Shown: piece by piece, positions 23,350 to 35,404 of the stretch
Layout of the letters: each line of letters opens with the position of its first letter
Numbering within the stretch: the first letter of the stretch is position 1
Assembly (NCBI RefSeq): GCF_026230105.1
Contig: NC_079485.1
Coordinates: forward strand, 24,595,572-24,659,571
Length of the DNA stretch: 64,000 bases
From: Diorhabda sublineata
Taxonomy: Eukaryota > Arthropoda > Insecta > Coleoptera > Chrysomelidae
Direction: 5' to 3'
The notes under the pieces: model-generated
Database searches by the model: none
Seen by the model: only the letters and a program-made list of their open reading frames with translations
Told to the model about the DNA's origin: nothing
Translations under genes and position numbers: made by a program

Positions 23350-24500
23350 AATGTTTTTGTTTGTTTTATTTACAAAGAATTTATTTTCCTTAATGGTTTT
23401 TGCTTTGAAACTTCGTTTTCCAGAAAGAAAAAACGAATGGGGTACAAAAAGAGCTCAGTTCACGTCTGGTACCCGGCTTAAACCAAACTCCCTTACAGGC
23501 AGGTACATTTTACTCGTCTATTTACGTTTTATAATTTAATATTCATTTGTAGCAATTTAACAAGGTATAATAATGATTTTTTTATAAGTTCCTAATAGAA
23601 CTACAATTAAGTGCATCTGTCTAAATAACGGCGTGTAATGCCGTCCAATTTATAATCATTCGATTGCCTTTTAACGAATACTTTTTCGCATAAGATTTAC
23701 ATGTTTTTAAAAGTATTTATAAAAATAATAAATTTATGGAATGAGGTACCTACGCATATGGTAGAATAAACAAAATTGTCGGCAAGGGTTTTTATAGTCT
23801 GCAATTGATAGTGGAAGAACTATACCAATGCTGTCTATTTTTGGATACATAGTGAGAAATAAGGAGTACAGAACGGTTGAGGTGGTGTGAGAAAACGAAA
23901 AGAAGACAAGAGGCAGCCCCAGAAGGAAATATAATACGGAAATAACAAACAACTTGGAAAAAAGAGAGCTGAAACGTATACAGGCTAGACTGGAAACAGA
24001 GAATAGAACTAATTAGAGACGAAATATCACATCAACACCTCAGGTAGAGGTTGCGGATAAATAAGTAAAAAAAAAAATTCAAAATTTTCAATCACATAAA
24101 ACCGCCGGTAATGTTTTATGTAATTAGTGAAATTTTCTAGTTTTATGTGAGTTTATTCTCTACAAAATAATGCATCAGTCAACAAGAACCTTGATTAGCA
24201 TAAATCAAATAAAAATTAAAACCAGCAAATTGAAGTGTCAGCTACATTCATGAAAAATCTTTCTTTCTGAGAATTAACCATACATATTTTATCCGCATCC
24301 GCTGAAAGCTATATTGGAAATAGGATTTCCAGTTTTGGTATTAATATTAATAAAAGAAAATATCATGAACAACTAAATTTAGGATATATCTGCTTGTTTC
24401 GTATAAACAAAAATACATTAAATATTAAAACTAATATATGTACATTTTTAGCAATAACAAAATAAAACATTACCTAACTTGATACAAAAGGCTTTATTGT
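23350..24500. other. AT-rich stretch with no recognised feature
   Basis: Short frames at 23351-23539 (plus) and 23734-23952 (minus) have no support. Nothing else is readable. Confidence 0.45.
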
Positions 24501-24509
24501 TTCAATCAC

Positions 24510-25136
24510 TATGACTATCCTATGTTTTTTTTTCGCCGGAGTTGTACTAAAGTGAGAGGGGGGGGATGTCACATACATTTATAGCGTGATATTTGTTTCT
24601 GAGAAGTTTTAAAAATGTTTATATCGAAAATCCAATTCAAACAAATTTAACAGTCAACAAATTTGATAAAATCTTGGTAAGGAAAGTGTGGAAGAACTTT
24701 TGTAGTAGCTTTACTTACTAGTGCGCCTTTAAGTGTCAAATGATAAACTGTACGAAGACGGTTGTTCGAAAAAGTTCATTCTATGTAAAATTTATTTCTC
24801 TTCAACTTCTATAATAACTACTTTATTGATAAATGTGTTGGTTTAGATGATATACCAAAAACGTAAAGTTAAAACGATAATTTTTCAAAAATGTGGAAAA
24901 CTGGTCCAACTTTGATGTGCAGAAGTATGGGAACGAGTAATCAGAAAAATGTGCAACCAGTATCATTCAATGCAGAATTCAATGTTCTAAAACTATTACA
25001 ATAAACATGCTTTTGATATTCCAAGTCTTTTAATAGATATTATCATAAAAGCACAAAAATACCCTTTTTGAGGATACGTTTTCCTCCGACCACTTTAGCA
25101 CAACTCCGGTGAGGGGGAAAATCTAGGATGGTCGTA
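24510..25136. mobile_element. MITE with TA-flanked ~45-bp terminal inverted repeats
   Basis: The left end TATGACTATCCTATGTTT and the reverse complement of the right end, TACGACCATCCTAGATTT, match. Both continue into CGGAGTTGT(A/G)CTAAAGTG (about 24536-24556 and 25091-25113). The interior is non-coding and AT-rich. TA ends suggest Tc1/mariner-type mobilisation. A poly-G run sits at 24560. Confidence 0.75.
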
Positions 25137-25229
25137 TTGGGCTGGAAATGGAACCATTTAAACAATAAAACCTTTTGTAGCAATTATTTTCGATTCGTGT
25201 AATTTTTATATTTTTCGCTACTGGCGTAT

Positions 25230-25950
25230 TATACAGGGTGCTTCTAAATTCAGCGACAATATTTAGGAGGTGATTGTTCATATCAAACTAAGATGGGTCT
25301 TTCCTATAGTATAGCTAGAAACTTGAAATTCTGTAATTTTCGTTCACTCGTAACGGACTAACTACGCGTATTTTTTCAATACTCCTGTTTCATTATACGG
25401 GAGTGATATTAGCAATCCTTATTTTATGAAAGTAAGGATTGCTAATTGCTGAAGTTTTATGAAATAAAATCCTTGTTTTATTTGGAAATATTTTTTATTT
25501 TGAAATTTATTCCCGAAACCAATAGCTGCAGAGAAAAAAATGAACGATAATTTATTTATACGATTCACCCCCGTATAATGTAACAGATATATTAAAAAAA
25601 TACGCGTAGTTAGTCCTTTACGAGTGCACGAAAATTACAGAATTTTAAGTTTATAGCATTACACTAATTTAAGGGAGAGTGAGAGAGATTCGTTGTTTAA
25701 AGTTTGGTAGAATAAGAGGATTTTGTAAGGAGGGGTGTTTGTAGGAATTGGCCCTGATATAGGAGTAACTCCTCTGCAGGGCTTACACTAATTTTAGAAA
25801 AAGAAAGGAAAAACTCAATTATAGTTACACGATTGATATGTCGGAGAGGAGAGAGCTGAAAAATTTTTGTTGAAGGAAAAACCCATCTCAATTTCATACA
25901 AAAAATCACCTCCTGAATTTTGTCGCATGAATTTAGATACACCCTATATA
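25230..25950. mobile_element. Long-TIR MITE (CAGGGTG type) with nested hairpin and inserted segment
   Basis: The ends TATACAGGGTG (25230) and CACCCTATATA (ending 25950) start long inverted arms. They pair through CTAAATTCA, GCGACAA, AGGAGGTGATT, ATGGGT(C/T)TTTCC, TTCTGTAATTTTCGT, CGGACTAACTACGCG and CATTATACGGG. The centre holds a perfect 14-bp-arm hairpin (25408-25421 and 25433-25446). The right arm is about 200 bp longer than the left. Part of the extra lies between two 12-bp direct repeats TTACACTAATTT (25659-25670 and 25783-25794). No real ORF; the minus-strand frame at 25697-25942 is the arm itself. Confidence 0.85.
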
Positions 25951-25959
25951 TTCCATGGT

Positions 25960-26680
25960 TACTTTCAAAATCTAATTTTCAAAATAAAACGGAGGGCACC
26001 TATTTGTACAATAAAGTATTTTTAAAAACAGCACATAAAAATAACATTTTGTATAGAAAAAATATTTAAAAATTGGTTTTCCTCGGGCAAATTATGATTT
26101 AATTCATGCATTGAAGATAATGCTCGTCCTTCCTTAGCTTGAATTCTGAATTATTGACAGCAAAATTTATCAGATAAGAGCTGGTAATCAAATGAATTTT
26201 AAAAAACCGATAAACACAAATAATATTGCATTACAAGTTATTCGAAAAGTACTAATACTATATATTACAGTTTTAATATTAAATATTATTTTATAAGGAA
26301 AAAAGAGTATCCTACATATATTTGTGGAAAAGTGAAAAGACAAAAATACCCAACACTCTTTATTGATAAGTTTTTCAAATAACACATTACAATTAAAGTC
26401 AAGCCCCAAACAATAAAAAAGAACGATTCAAAAACAAAAGTATTATATGGTTAAAACTTTATGCAGAGTGACCAAATGGAAACTAAAGCCACAACAATCT
26501 ATTGAATTTTGGACGTTATTTCCACATTGTTTGATGTATACTATGCTCATTACATTGAAATAAACTGTATTGTTTTAAATGCAGTACCTAGTTTATTAGG
26601 CGACTCTGCTTAAGTCGTAACCACGATGAAACATTTATAAATAAATCACGAAAAATAAACTAAACTATTCGAAAAAACAC
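25960..26680. other. AT-rich stretch downstream of the minus-strand gene
   Basis: A TTTATT at 26592-26597 (AATAAA on the minus strand) and a TTTAAT at 26904-26909 (ATTAAA) are candidate poly(A) signals for the gene ending at 27161. Neither has a recognisable downstream GU-rich element, so this is weak. Confidence 0.3.
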
Positions 26681-27160
26681 GTTTCACAATAACTAACAAC
26701 TAACTTCGGCATATGCGTCATTGCGCCTCTTCCCGTACATTACTCCGAAGTGGTACAGGCTCGCGACGCTATTACAACGCCATCTCTAATTTCATTTGTA
26801 ATGCAAAAGATCAGCAGACAGACATGATGAGTTTCTGACAATATAATGGAGATAAGATGCATATAATACATGAACTATGCTATTTAGTTTATCGGTAAAC
26901 ATCTTTAATTTGTTTGAATTAGTTTCTATTGTATAAATGAATAATCATCGAAATTAATGCCGATACTGTGATATCAGAAATTGAAAAAATTAAAATTTGT
27001 TTGTTATTCAAATCGAAACATTGAGCAAAATGACATGAAATAAATGAAAGCTCGAAATAAGTGAGGTGGTTGTCACTAAATTGTTATGCATCTAGTTCTT
27101 ACTTTTTTAAAGCCTGTTTGTGTTAAATAATTAACAGTTAATTATTATTTTTTTCATGAA

Positions 27161-29952
27161 CTATTCTTGTTCTGCTGGATTATTTTCTTCCTTGAAGAAT
27201 TTTTCAATTTCTTCTTTTGTTGTAAGATTTGTGTCCAAATTCTCAAGTTCTTCAACGATACTGTATGGAATGTCATTATTTACGTAATAATGACACGATT
27301 CTAGTACTCCTGTTGCTTGGTTACTATTGCAAACTCGAGTTAACACGATAGACCTACCACCTTCTGATTTTAAATGATATTCTTGGAGTGATACCGTATA
27401 TTCCTTTTTTGATTCTTGGTTGGATTCTTCTTCAGCTTTCGTAGTATCCTTATATTTGTCAGTGGAATCAATAATTTCATCTTGTGGATAGTCAAAGTGA
27501 GATGAACAAGCTGCTGTGTCGATATTATCTGCTTCATTCATTATGCTATCTTGAATAGCAACTCCTCCAAATTCGATTACAGGTTCGTTTTCTGTTTCTT
27601 CCAACATTTGTGTTGCAGGATCAACATTATAATTATGAATTTTAAGAAGATTAACTTTATTTCCACTAGCTTTGTCAATGTGTACCCATTTGAATACTTC
27701 AGGATGGTCTTTGACAGATATTTTACACATCAAAGAATATTTTTGAGGGGATTGCTCAAAATCAGCTGGAAGGAAAATCTTAGATTTGGTTTCATTGAAA
27801 TTTTTTCCATGTGACACGTTTGCCGAATCATGACTTTCTTCATCTTTTAGCTGTTGGGTAGAAGAAACTGGATGCACTGATGTAGAAAAATGATTACCTT
27901 CTGTCTTAATCATATTTTTCATATTTTCTCCTCGCAGTTCGGGGGAGTTAATTCCAGAGAACCTACGTATTGGTTCTGTTTCAGGAGGTAGTTGTAGAGT
28001 GTTACTTGAGTCAACTTCTGCTAAATGAAGATAACTATTTGTTTGCCTGGGAAATTTCATATTATCGTATTCACCAATTAAACGATATTGGTTGTTATTG
28101 TTAGTTCGAGCTGAAGGTGCAGAAGTATTTGAATCATTATGTTTCATTTTATGATACCATAATGTTTGTTCTGCTTCTGTAGGGGGTTGAAAAGTATCGA
28201 CTGATCTTACTTCTGCTGATTTTGGATAAAAGTCACGATATTGTTGGTTATTAACAATCGGCGCTGAAGATGCAAGAGCATTATTTGAATTATTGTATTC
28301 CATTTCTGGATAATAATTTATTTGTTCTAATTTAGGAAATTGTTGCATAGTGTCAACTAAGCTAATATCTTCTTTCTTATTTTTGTGAGGCAAAGGTACT
28401 GGTTCATCAGATCTGTATATTTCAGGCATATCGCGTCTATAATTGAGAGATCCACTATTCTGAGCCAAATGTTCACCGGAAGTCGTTTCATTCATAGATG
28501 CAATATATCTCTTATCATTGGTCTGTTGATTAATAGATAAATCAAGTGGTCCGATGGAATGAGTTCCAATAGAATGGTGTCTACTTTGTATTCGCCCATT
28601 AGTTGACAAACTTGTATTAACATTATTGTTTCCTCTTGGAGCTGGCTGATTGCATATATTTTGCAAAAAATGCGAATACATAAGGTGATAATAAGAGAAT
28701 ATAAAACTGTATAAATTTTTGGTCTGTTCTAATATCGGATAATCGGCACGAAGTGTAGGCATTATTACCATAGGAAAACTAGAAGAAACATTTTCCTGTC
28801 GTCTAGTATTAACAGATCCTCCCTGTGGTGGAGCTACCCCGCGATTACCCATATTATCTCTTTTTTGAATTTTTTTCGGAGGCTGTAAGTCAGTAGTTGT
28901 ATTAAGAGACTTTTGAGCCTGTGCATCCTGGCGTATTGTTTGTTTGAAATATTCGTTAAAACGGCATTTTTCCAATGATAATGCATTTTGAATTGGCTCA
29001 ACTCGTTCCATGGTTTCAGAATATTCATCCTCGACTTTTTGTGAAGGGATATCGTTTTGTAAATCATCTTTTGGAAGATTTGCCGAAAGGTTGGTCTGCA
29101 AAGACGCTCTCGTGACCTGATTCAGATATTGGTTCTCATGAGAGCTGTTGATATTTCTATAGAATCGTTTTGGTAATTGATTTGTTGTAGGAACTGGAGT
29201 CATATAACTAGGCCCAGCATAACTTCCGTTGTTATCAGATCGGTCAAGCTGTTCTGGTCTAGTTATAGTGTGAGGCTTACTTTTTTTTCTCTCCTGGTTT
29301 TGCCTTGCCAGCCGTGATTCTATTCTGGAATGATTTTGTGTTGGAAAGGAATGGTTGTAAGGGTATTGATAATTATTAAGATACGGCGTATCTTGATTAG
29401 AATAAGAATTTGGTGTGTATTTGTTTAATGTTGATGGAAGTGCGGTAGGTGCACCTGCAAGTTCTCTTTCATGCCTTCTGGAATTAAGCAATTTAAATGA
29501 TTGAGCGTCACCGTTGCCAGAAAAGTTGCTTCGGTTATTCTTTGGATGTCGTGAATCTACTCTTTGAGCATTGACATATGGATTATTAGAATGTTGGCCG
29601 GCAGCAAGATTATTTGAATGTGGATATACCGGTTTATATTGTTTTAAACAGTTTCTCAAAATCAGAGTATCTGATGTACTGGCATTAGAAATGTTGTTAT
29701 TGCCCAAACTACTTTTTATAATCGGAAAATTCTTTGTATTTACCAAAGATTCTTCTCCAACATTGTGGGATATATTTGGTTGGTAGTTTCTTCGTAAATT
29801 TCTCCAATTGGAACTGGTAGGGTAATTTACATGCAATTTAGGAGCTGGATCCGTGATATTCTCAGAACTAACACTATGATATGTATTAGTATTTGATATT
29901 GAAGAAGATGTTGCGGCAAATGGAGATGAGGAAGTAATTTCCTTGTCAGTAT
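27161..29952 (-). CDS. Main coding exon of a two-exon gene; Asn/Ser/Gln-rich protein with CtBP-type PLDLS motif
   Basis: This is the only long intact frame in the window. It is open from 29983 to a TAG at 27163-27161. The exon most likely starts at 29952, after the acceptor TTTTCTTCAATTACAG (AG at 29954-29953). The first two exon bases, AT, need one base from the previous exon, which the exon at 35465-35405 supplies. The joined protein is 950 residues. It is rich in Asn, Ser, Gln and Pro and looks disordered. Basic clusters occur near residue 235 (ERKKSKPH) and 383 (KKIQKR). PLDLS at residues 489-493 matches the PxDLS motif that recruits CtBP co-repressors. Residues ~565-683 hold two diverged tandem units. 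The C-terminal part (~755-950) has a possibly folded segment (SLMCKISVKDHPEVFKWVHI) and an acidic tail. No zinc finger, homeodomain or enzyme motif is visible and no signal peptide. A nuclear transcriptional co-regulator is an inference from the motif and basic clusters only. Confidence 0.85.
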
Positions 29953-30049
29953 CTGTAATTGAAGAAAAGATGTAAACTTTTGATTATTCACAAAAAACAA
30001 AAAACAAATAGAAATCATATACGAAGCGGAAATAAGAACATCACACATT

Positions 30050-31500
30050 ATCAGCAAAAATGGATATAGAAATAGTAGACCAAATAGAATAAATATAGTA
30101 CAAGAAGATAGCAAAACATAAATTGGAACAGACATACAAGAAGAATATCAGAGAGTAGCCAATAAAAAATTTGAAGATTTTTAAGAAGAATCCCGAAACT
30201 GGAATTTAGAAAGAAGAATATATTATATGAGATAGCGGAACAGGGATAATTGGAGGTAGGAAAACAACATAAAAGTAAGCACGGTGAAAATATACACAAT
30301 CCAAAGAAGATTAACACAGAGAGGTATACATAAAACAGTGAGGCGAAGGAAGAACAAAGTGAAGCGAAAAAGAAAAGTTGGGAGGAACTGAACGAAGAAT
30401 ATGATAATAACAACAGAAAATTCTGGTATAGTATAATGGCATTGGGAGGAAAGAAAAAGATAAAAGAAATTGAAGATTCAACTTAGAACAAAACCTAAAG
30501 AATATAAAATATATGGAATATGTGGAATAAAGCGGCTTTGAAAAGTCAGAGAGGCAAAACGGAAAATCAAAATTAACAAAGCGAGCTGAAAAGATAAGAT
30601 AGATCCAGAAAATGGTCAAATATCTGGGAGAAGAAAGGAAAACAAAGGATTTGGGATATGATGAAAGAATTATTGAGGTGAGGAGCAATACCACAAGAAT
30701 ATGGGGATAATTTGCTAGTTCCAATCCACAAGAAAGGAGAACAAACTAATTGCTACAGACCAATATGCCCAGTTTCAGTGTTTTACAAAATATACACTAG
30801 AATAATAGAAGGAAGTCCAAGAGAAGAAGTAGACAAAAAACTGTAAGAAGAGCAAGTAGCATTCAGAAAAGAAAGTCAAATAAAAGATATTTTCATACTA
30901 AAAAATATAATAGAAAGACGTTTCGAAAAAAGGGAAACATTGCACTGAACAAACCAGAAACACAAAAAAAATAATAACTATCACAAGAAGTGTATATACA
31001 AAACAAGGACAACTTACAACTTTTGAATATCTTGGAATAGTAATAACAGAGGACGACTAAATAGAAACGGAGGCTGCAAACAAAGCAACAAATATATACT
31101 ATGCATTGAATACAATAGTGTTCAACAACAAGGAAATATCAAGGATTTTGACATATAGAAGTGAAACGTGGGTAACTAACATATATAGTAAATTAAACTC
31201 AATGGAGAAGGAAACACTATGATGGATAGAAAAAGAAATAACTCACAACAAGAAACAATAAAAGACAAAATAAATAAGAGAATATTAAACTGGCTTCGAC
31301 ATTTAACAAGGATGGACCAAGAACGAATATGGGAAGCAAGAACTGTAGGAAGAAGGAGAAGGGGCAGACTAAGAAAAAGACAAAAGGAACAAATAGCAAA
31401 AATAGAAAGCCAAAGTCAACAGACAATAAGTCAAATGATGAAACTGGCACAAAAAGGAAAAGACGCCTTATAGAGGGCAAAAGGAAAATTCACAGGAAAA
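30050..31500 (+). pseudogene. Degraded non-LTR retrotransposon inside the intron
   Basis: The purine-rich plus strand translates, with stops, into reverse transcriptase landmarks in order. LLVPIHKKGEQTNCYRPI (about 30710-30765) is the RT motif before NYRPISL. EEQVAFRK and IFILKNIIERR follow at 30845-30925. FEYLGIVITEDD near 31022-31058 is the block after YADD. SETWVTN near 31163 and NWLRHLTRMDQERIW with a GRRRRGRLRKR tail (31293-31380) are the typical C-terminal segment. The YADD box itself is lost. No endonuclease is readable. The large minus-strand frames over this segment (Phe/Leu/Ser-rich) are antisense artefacts of its A/G bias. Confidence 0.75.
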
Positions 31501-32419
31501 AGATAAAATATATGGATATGAAAACTACTGAAATTTTTGAGAATGAGAAAAATATTGACGAATTTACATGCAAAGAACAAAACTCTAAGTAGCAACGTAC
31601 GTATTGGTGAAATTTGATAAATCGTATGGAAAATACCAAGAACGTACTGCTTCCCAAGCCTAATATAACTAAAAGTATTTTGAGAATTAGAAGACACATT
31701 TGAAATAAATAAGTTTTTAAATAAATAAATGAACAATAAATAATATTTCTTTCATAGGTGATGCAAAAAACCATATACTCGTAATATTCAAATTTCTCCA
31801 GATCTCAGACTTTTTTATATGAATTTATATGAAAATTGTCTCGTTATGTAATCGAGTTTCATTCAGCGACCTAATATCAAGATATTTTAGCAACAAATAT
31901 AGTATTTGATAGACATTATCTCTATATTCAAAATAATAATTTGAGACTTTATAAAACTCAATCCTCTTACTGTATCATACTTTCTAAATAAGGTTTGCTT
32001 AATAAATCTCTGAAACTTTTCTGACTTCACTTTTCATTTTTAGAAGACAACTTTATTTTCACTATCTTCTAAGATATATAAAAAGTATCAAAACATTCCC
32101 ATCTCCAGTGGATATTTTTTCAGATCTTCTTGAGTACGATTGAATATTATATTGGGAATAAAAATAATATGAACTGCGTTTGTATCTTCTTGTAGCACTC
32201 AAACTTCCATTGAAGATTCAACTAATACAGATAGCAAATATGCAATTTTATGGAAGAGCAAGTTAGAAGAATTTATCAAAAGTTTATACACAGTGGCGTA
32301 ATAGAACGTACTTATTTCAAGAATAGATTCAAATATAATTAAAAAGATATAGTTGAAATAAAACTATTGAATTGTGTAGTAACAACTGAAGTTTATTTTT
32401 AAAAATAACATCATCTAAA

Positions 32420-33200
32420 TGATAACTCTCTTTACGACGGCTCTATAACCGCTAACGGCCACTCTTAGAAACTCTAGTAATGTTGATATAATTGATGCCA
32501 CTTCGTCACAGATATTCTCCTTGAGTTAATTCATGTTTTTCCGATTATTACTGTACAGGTACCCCCACTGAATAAGTGAAAAGGGCGTCGAAACTGGACG
32601 GCCATGGAATATCACCTCTTTTCGAAATCAGTCTGCTTGGGAACATCTGTTTTACAACCACCATGGATTCATTTGAGGTGTGACTGGTAGCTTTGTCTTG
32701 TTGAAACCAAGCCCTAAAATTCACTGATCTTGAATTTTAAGGTTTTGGAGTCAAACAATCTTCTAATATTGCAATTCGGTATTGACAGCTAAAGAAAAAA
32801 AGCTAATTATTCCTCTGCCAGAGAGTGTTGCCTATATTGTCACTTTGGAACTATGCAGGGGTTTCTGGTGGGATTCTCATTGTTCCAGTAACCAAAATTT
32901 TGATTATTTACAAATCTATTGATATGGAATGGGCCTTATCAGAGAAAAGGATATTGTCAAATTTGGAAAATCGCTAACCATTTCTTAGTAAATGCGAGCT
33001 ATTTTCTGAAGTAAATTTTTTTCAATTTCGGCTTGTATGGATGCAGTTTAAGATCAAAGTTTGAAATTCTTTGAAAACTTCGTTGTGATAACTGTAAGTC
33101 AGACAATCTCTTGCGATTAGACAATCGTGGATCTTCTCGTATAAACTGAAAAACATTTTCGATATTGTATTCGGTCCTAGATGTTCGACAACGACCGTAT
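32420..33200 (-). pseudogene. Tc1/mariner-type transposase relic
   Basis: Minus-strand segments are YNIENVFQFIREDPRLSNRK (about 33165-33105), then LQLSQRSFQRISNF, LHPYK, PFHINRFVNNQNFGYW and ENPTRNPC (about 32930-32850). The C-terminal part reads a KRGDIPWPSSFD-like block near 32630-32590. The FVN.QN..YW.SENP block is characteristic of a transposase group common in insects. Several stops and frameshifts; catalytic residues are mostly unreadable. Confidence 0.6.
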
Positions 33201-33255
33201 CTTAATTAAATTAGCTCCCAGGGCTAAACTAATTCGTCATAATCTATATTCAGAA

Positions 33256-33898
33256 GCTCCGTCTCACCAGCAAAGAAAAGTCGGGAAATTGTATTTAAAA
33301 AATGTCAAAATTAGGTGCTTTTTTGATGTTAATTAGGTGCCAAGTTCAAAAATTAGGTGCTGTGTAATTTTCACAGCAACGGAATACTCAAAGTTGCAGT
33401 GATACGAAACGTGATGCTAGTAACGCAATGAAAATAATTACAAAACATCGATTGTTGAGGTAATAAAATTAGGTGCCTAAGTGAAAGTGACCAAATAATT
33501 AATGCATGAGTCAATTTTTTTTACTTTTAATGACCTAACCTAACCTGCTTAGTTGATATTTGATTGAGTATCGATTTTAATGTTAGAGATACCTCATATT
33601 TAGATTCATTATCTCACGGAAATTAACTCGTTTATCAATTATTCCTACACATTCACGATATTAGCTCTTCAGCACCTAATAAGCACCTTATTTTATTACT
33701 TCAGCAATTAATGTATTGTAATTATTTCAATTACGTTGCTGGCATCAGGTTTTCCTAGCACCGCAACTTTGAGTATTCCGTTGCTGTGAAAATTACAGAG
33801 CACTTAATTTTTTAACTTATCACCTAATTAGCACCTAAAAAACACCTAATTTTGGCATTTTCTAAATGCAATTTCTTTACTTTGCGTTGCTGGCGAGT
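33256..33898. mobile_element. Mutator-like MITE with ~220-bp terminal inverted repeats
   Basis: The element is flanked by an exact 11-bp direct repeat TATATTCAGAA (33245-33255 and 33899-33909). The long arms (about 33265-33485 and 33680-33897) pair through CCAGCAA, AAATGTCAAAATTAGGTG, TAATTTTCACAGCAACGGAA and TACTCAAAGTTGC. The motif AATTAGGTG recurs about three times per arm. The centre is unpaired. Long TIRs with a 9-11 bp target duplication point to Mutator-type transposition. This is an inference, as no transposase is present. Confidence 0.8.
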
Positions 33899-34029
33899 TA
33901 TATTCAGAACAGTATAATCGATCGGTAAAAATGTAAGAATGACAGTCGTTGTAAAATGCTTATACGCCCACGCCTCTATCCTAACCAAAAAAAGGATGAT
34001 GCAATATGCAGGTTCTATTATGGCACCCC

Positions 34030-34030
<1 letters not shown>

Positions 34031-34077
<47 letters not shown>
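34031..34077. repeat. (TA)n microsatellite
   Basis: A 47-base uninterrupted TA run. Repeating Ile-Tyr frames across it are artefacts. Confidence 0.98.
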
Positions 34078-34080
<3 letters not shown>

Positions 34081-35404
34081 ATCCTACAATTACTTCGCTA
34101 CTGTCATTTCAACTAATTATTCATCTAACTTCTGTAAAATAAATCGGGAAGATAAAGATAAAATATCTTGCGAAGATTAAAAACTAAAATTGGAAGATTT
34201 GTTTCATGCATGTTGTCGTTTTAAAATTAATTTTTGCAATTACTTAAACAAAAAAATTGATGTCATATCTGGTTAATATCACAAAGCACGTATTTTATAG
34301 AGTTAAGATTACTCTAATTTTTATTTAGAGCCCTAGATGTTTTCACCAACAGAAAACAAATAGGTAAAAGGGAGGAAAAAGTTAATCATTTTATATTGGT
34401 TCTACGTTGGCGCTTTTGGTACTATGGTTCTGTTTATTGAATCATAATCAGTATGTGTTTCTGTTATGCCTTCCCTATAATTCTAAAGCTTATAGCTATG
34501 GTTTTATATGTTTGGTGAATTTTTTCAAATACCTCAGAAAAAATTGGGTTGTACCATCCAACTCCAATGATGAAACATTTTACTGGCTATAAACAATACT
34601 GATTTTAAGTTTTAACATGCGTAATATTTTACTTCAATTATATTCGTATGTTATAGTTTATTTGGAAATATTTATTTTTTGAATTTCGTTTTAACAATTT
34701 GAGTATCATCATGTAACTGTTGAAAATCGATTCAGTTAATTGTTTCGATAATACTTATTTCAAAATCATTTTATAAATAATTAAAACGTGAAAATATACA
34801 AATTTATATTTTCGCATTTGATTCTTAAAATGATAAATTTGAAAATGACGTAGAGTTAGTAGTATGAACTACGGTAAGATAAAATTCAAATTTTGCGCCA
34901 TTGAAAAAATTTTTGCCACTATTTTGTGAATGTAATTAAGTTTGAAACTCTGAGATGGTGGTATTTTGTTTAAAACATCCCACATTATTTAGAACCTTTT
35001 TAAAATACGTGATCTGTGGGGTATACCTATTTAATTTCTCTCTAAGGAATAATAACGAAATAAGAATTCAAAGATATATACTTAATATATTTTGATATGT
35101 ATTAATAGGGCACACTTTAAGAACCTCCTATAATTTAATTTATGTTATGTATGTGTGATATTTTTCTGGAGGAAATTCAAAACTTTTCGGTGCGAATATA
35201 TTTTGGAAACTATACCATTGAAATTTTAAGAAATTGTTTTGCAATATTTGCTCCAATTCTAATGAGTGTCAATATCAATGAAACATTTAATTTTTATACC
35301 AAATTAAGCAAGTGAAAAAAAGTATCATTAAAAAGGCGCGTAAAAATATATTTAGAAATAAAAAAATTAAACAGAATTTTTAACACTCATTACTCATTAC
35401 TTAC

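Larger units (their letters stand above)
29953..35404 (-). other. Inferred 5.45-kb phase-1 intron
   Basis: The donor GTAAGT is at 35404-35399 and the acceptor TTACAG ends at 29953. The intron splits a codon after its first base (A|AT, Asn). It contains a non-LTR relic in the opposite orientation, a Tc1/mariner relic, a Mutator-like MITE and a (TA)n tract. Additional exons inside it cannot be excluded, but none is needed for the frame. Confidence 0.55.

Noticed and set aside
25697..25942. 81-codon minus-strand ORF
   Set aside because: It is simply the inverted arm of the long-TIR MITE.
29827..31774. Several minus-strand ORFs (87-137 codons) rich in Phe, Leu, Ser and Tyr that look like membrane proteins
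   Set aside because: They are antisense to the A/G-rich reverse transcriptase relic on the plus strand; the composition follows from its purine bias.
33939..34180. ORFs with repeating Ile-Tyr
   Set aside because: They are translations of the (TA)n microsatellite.
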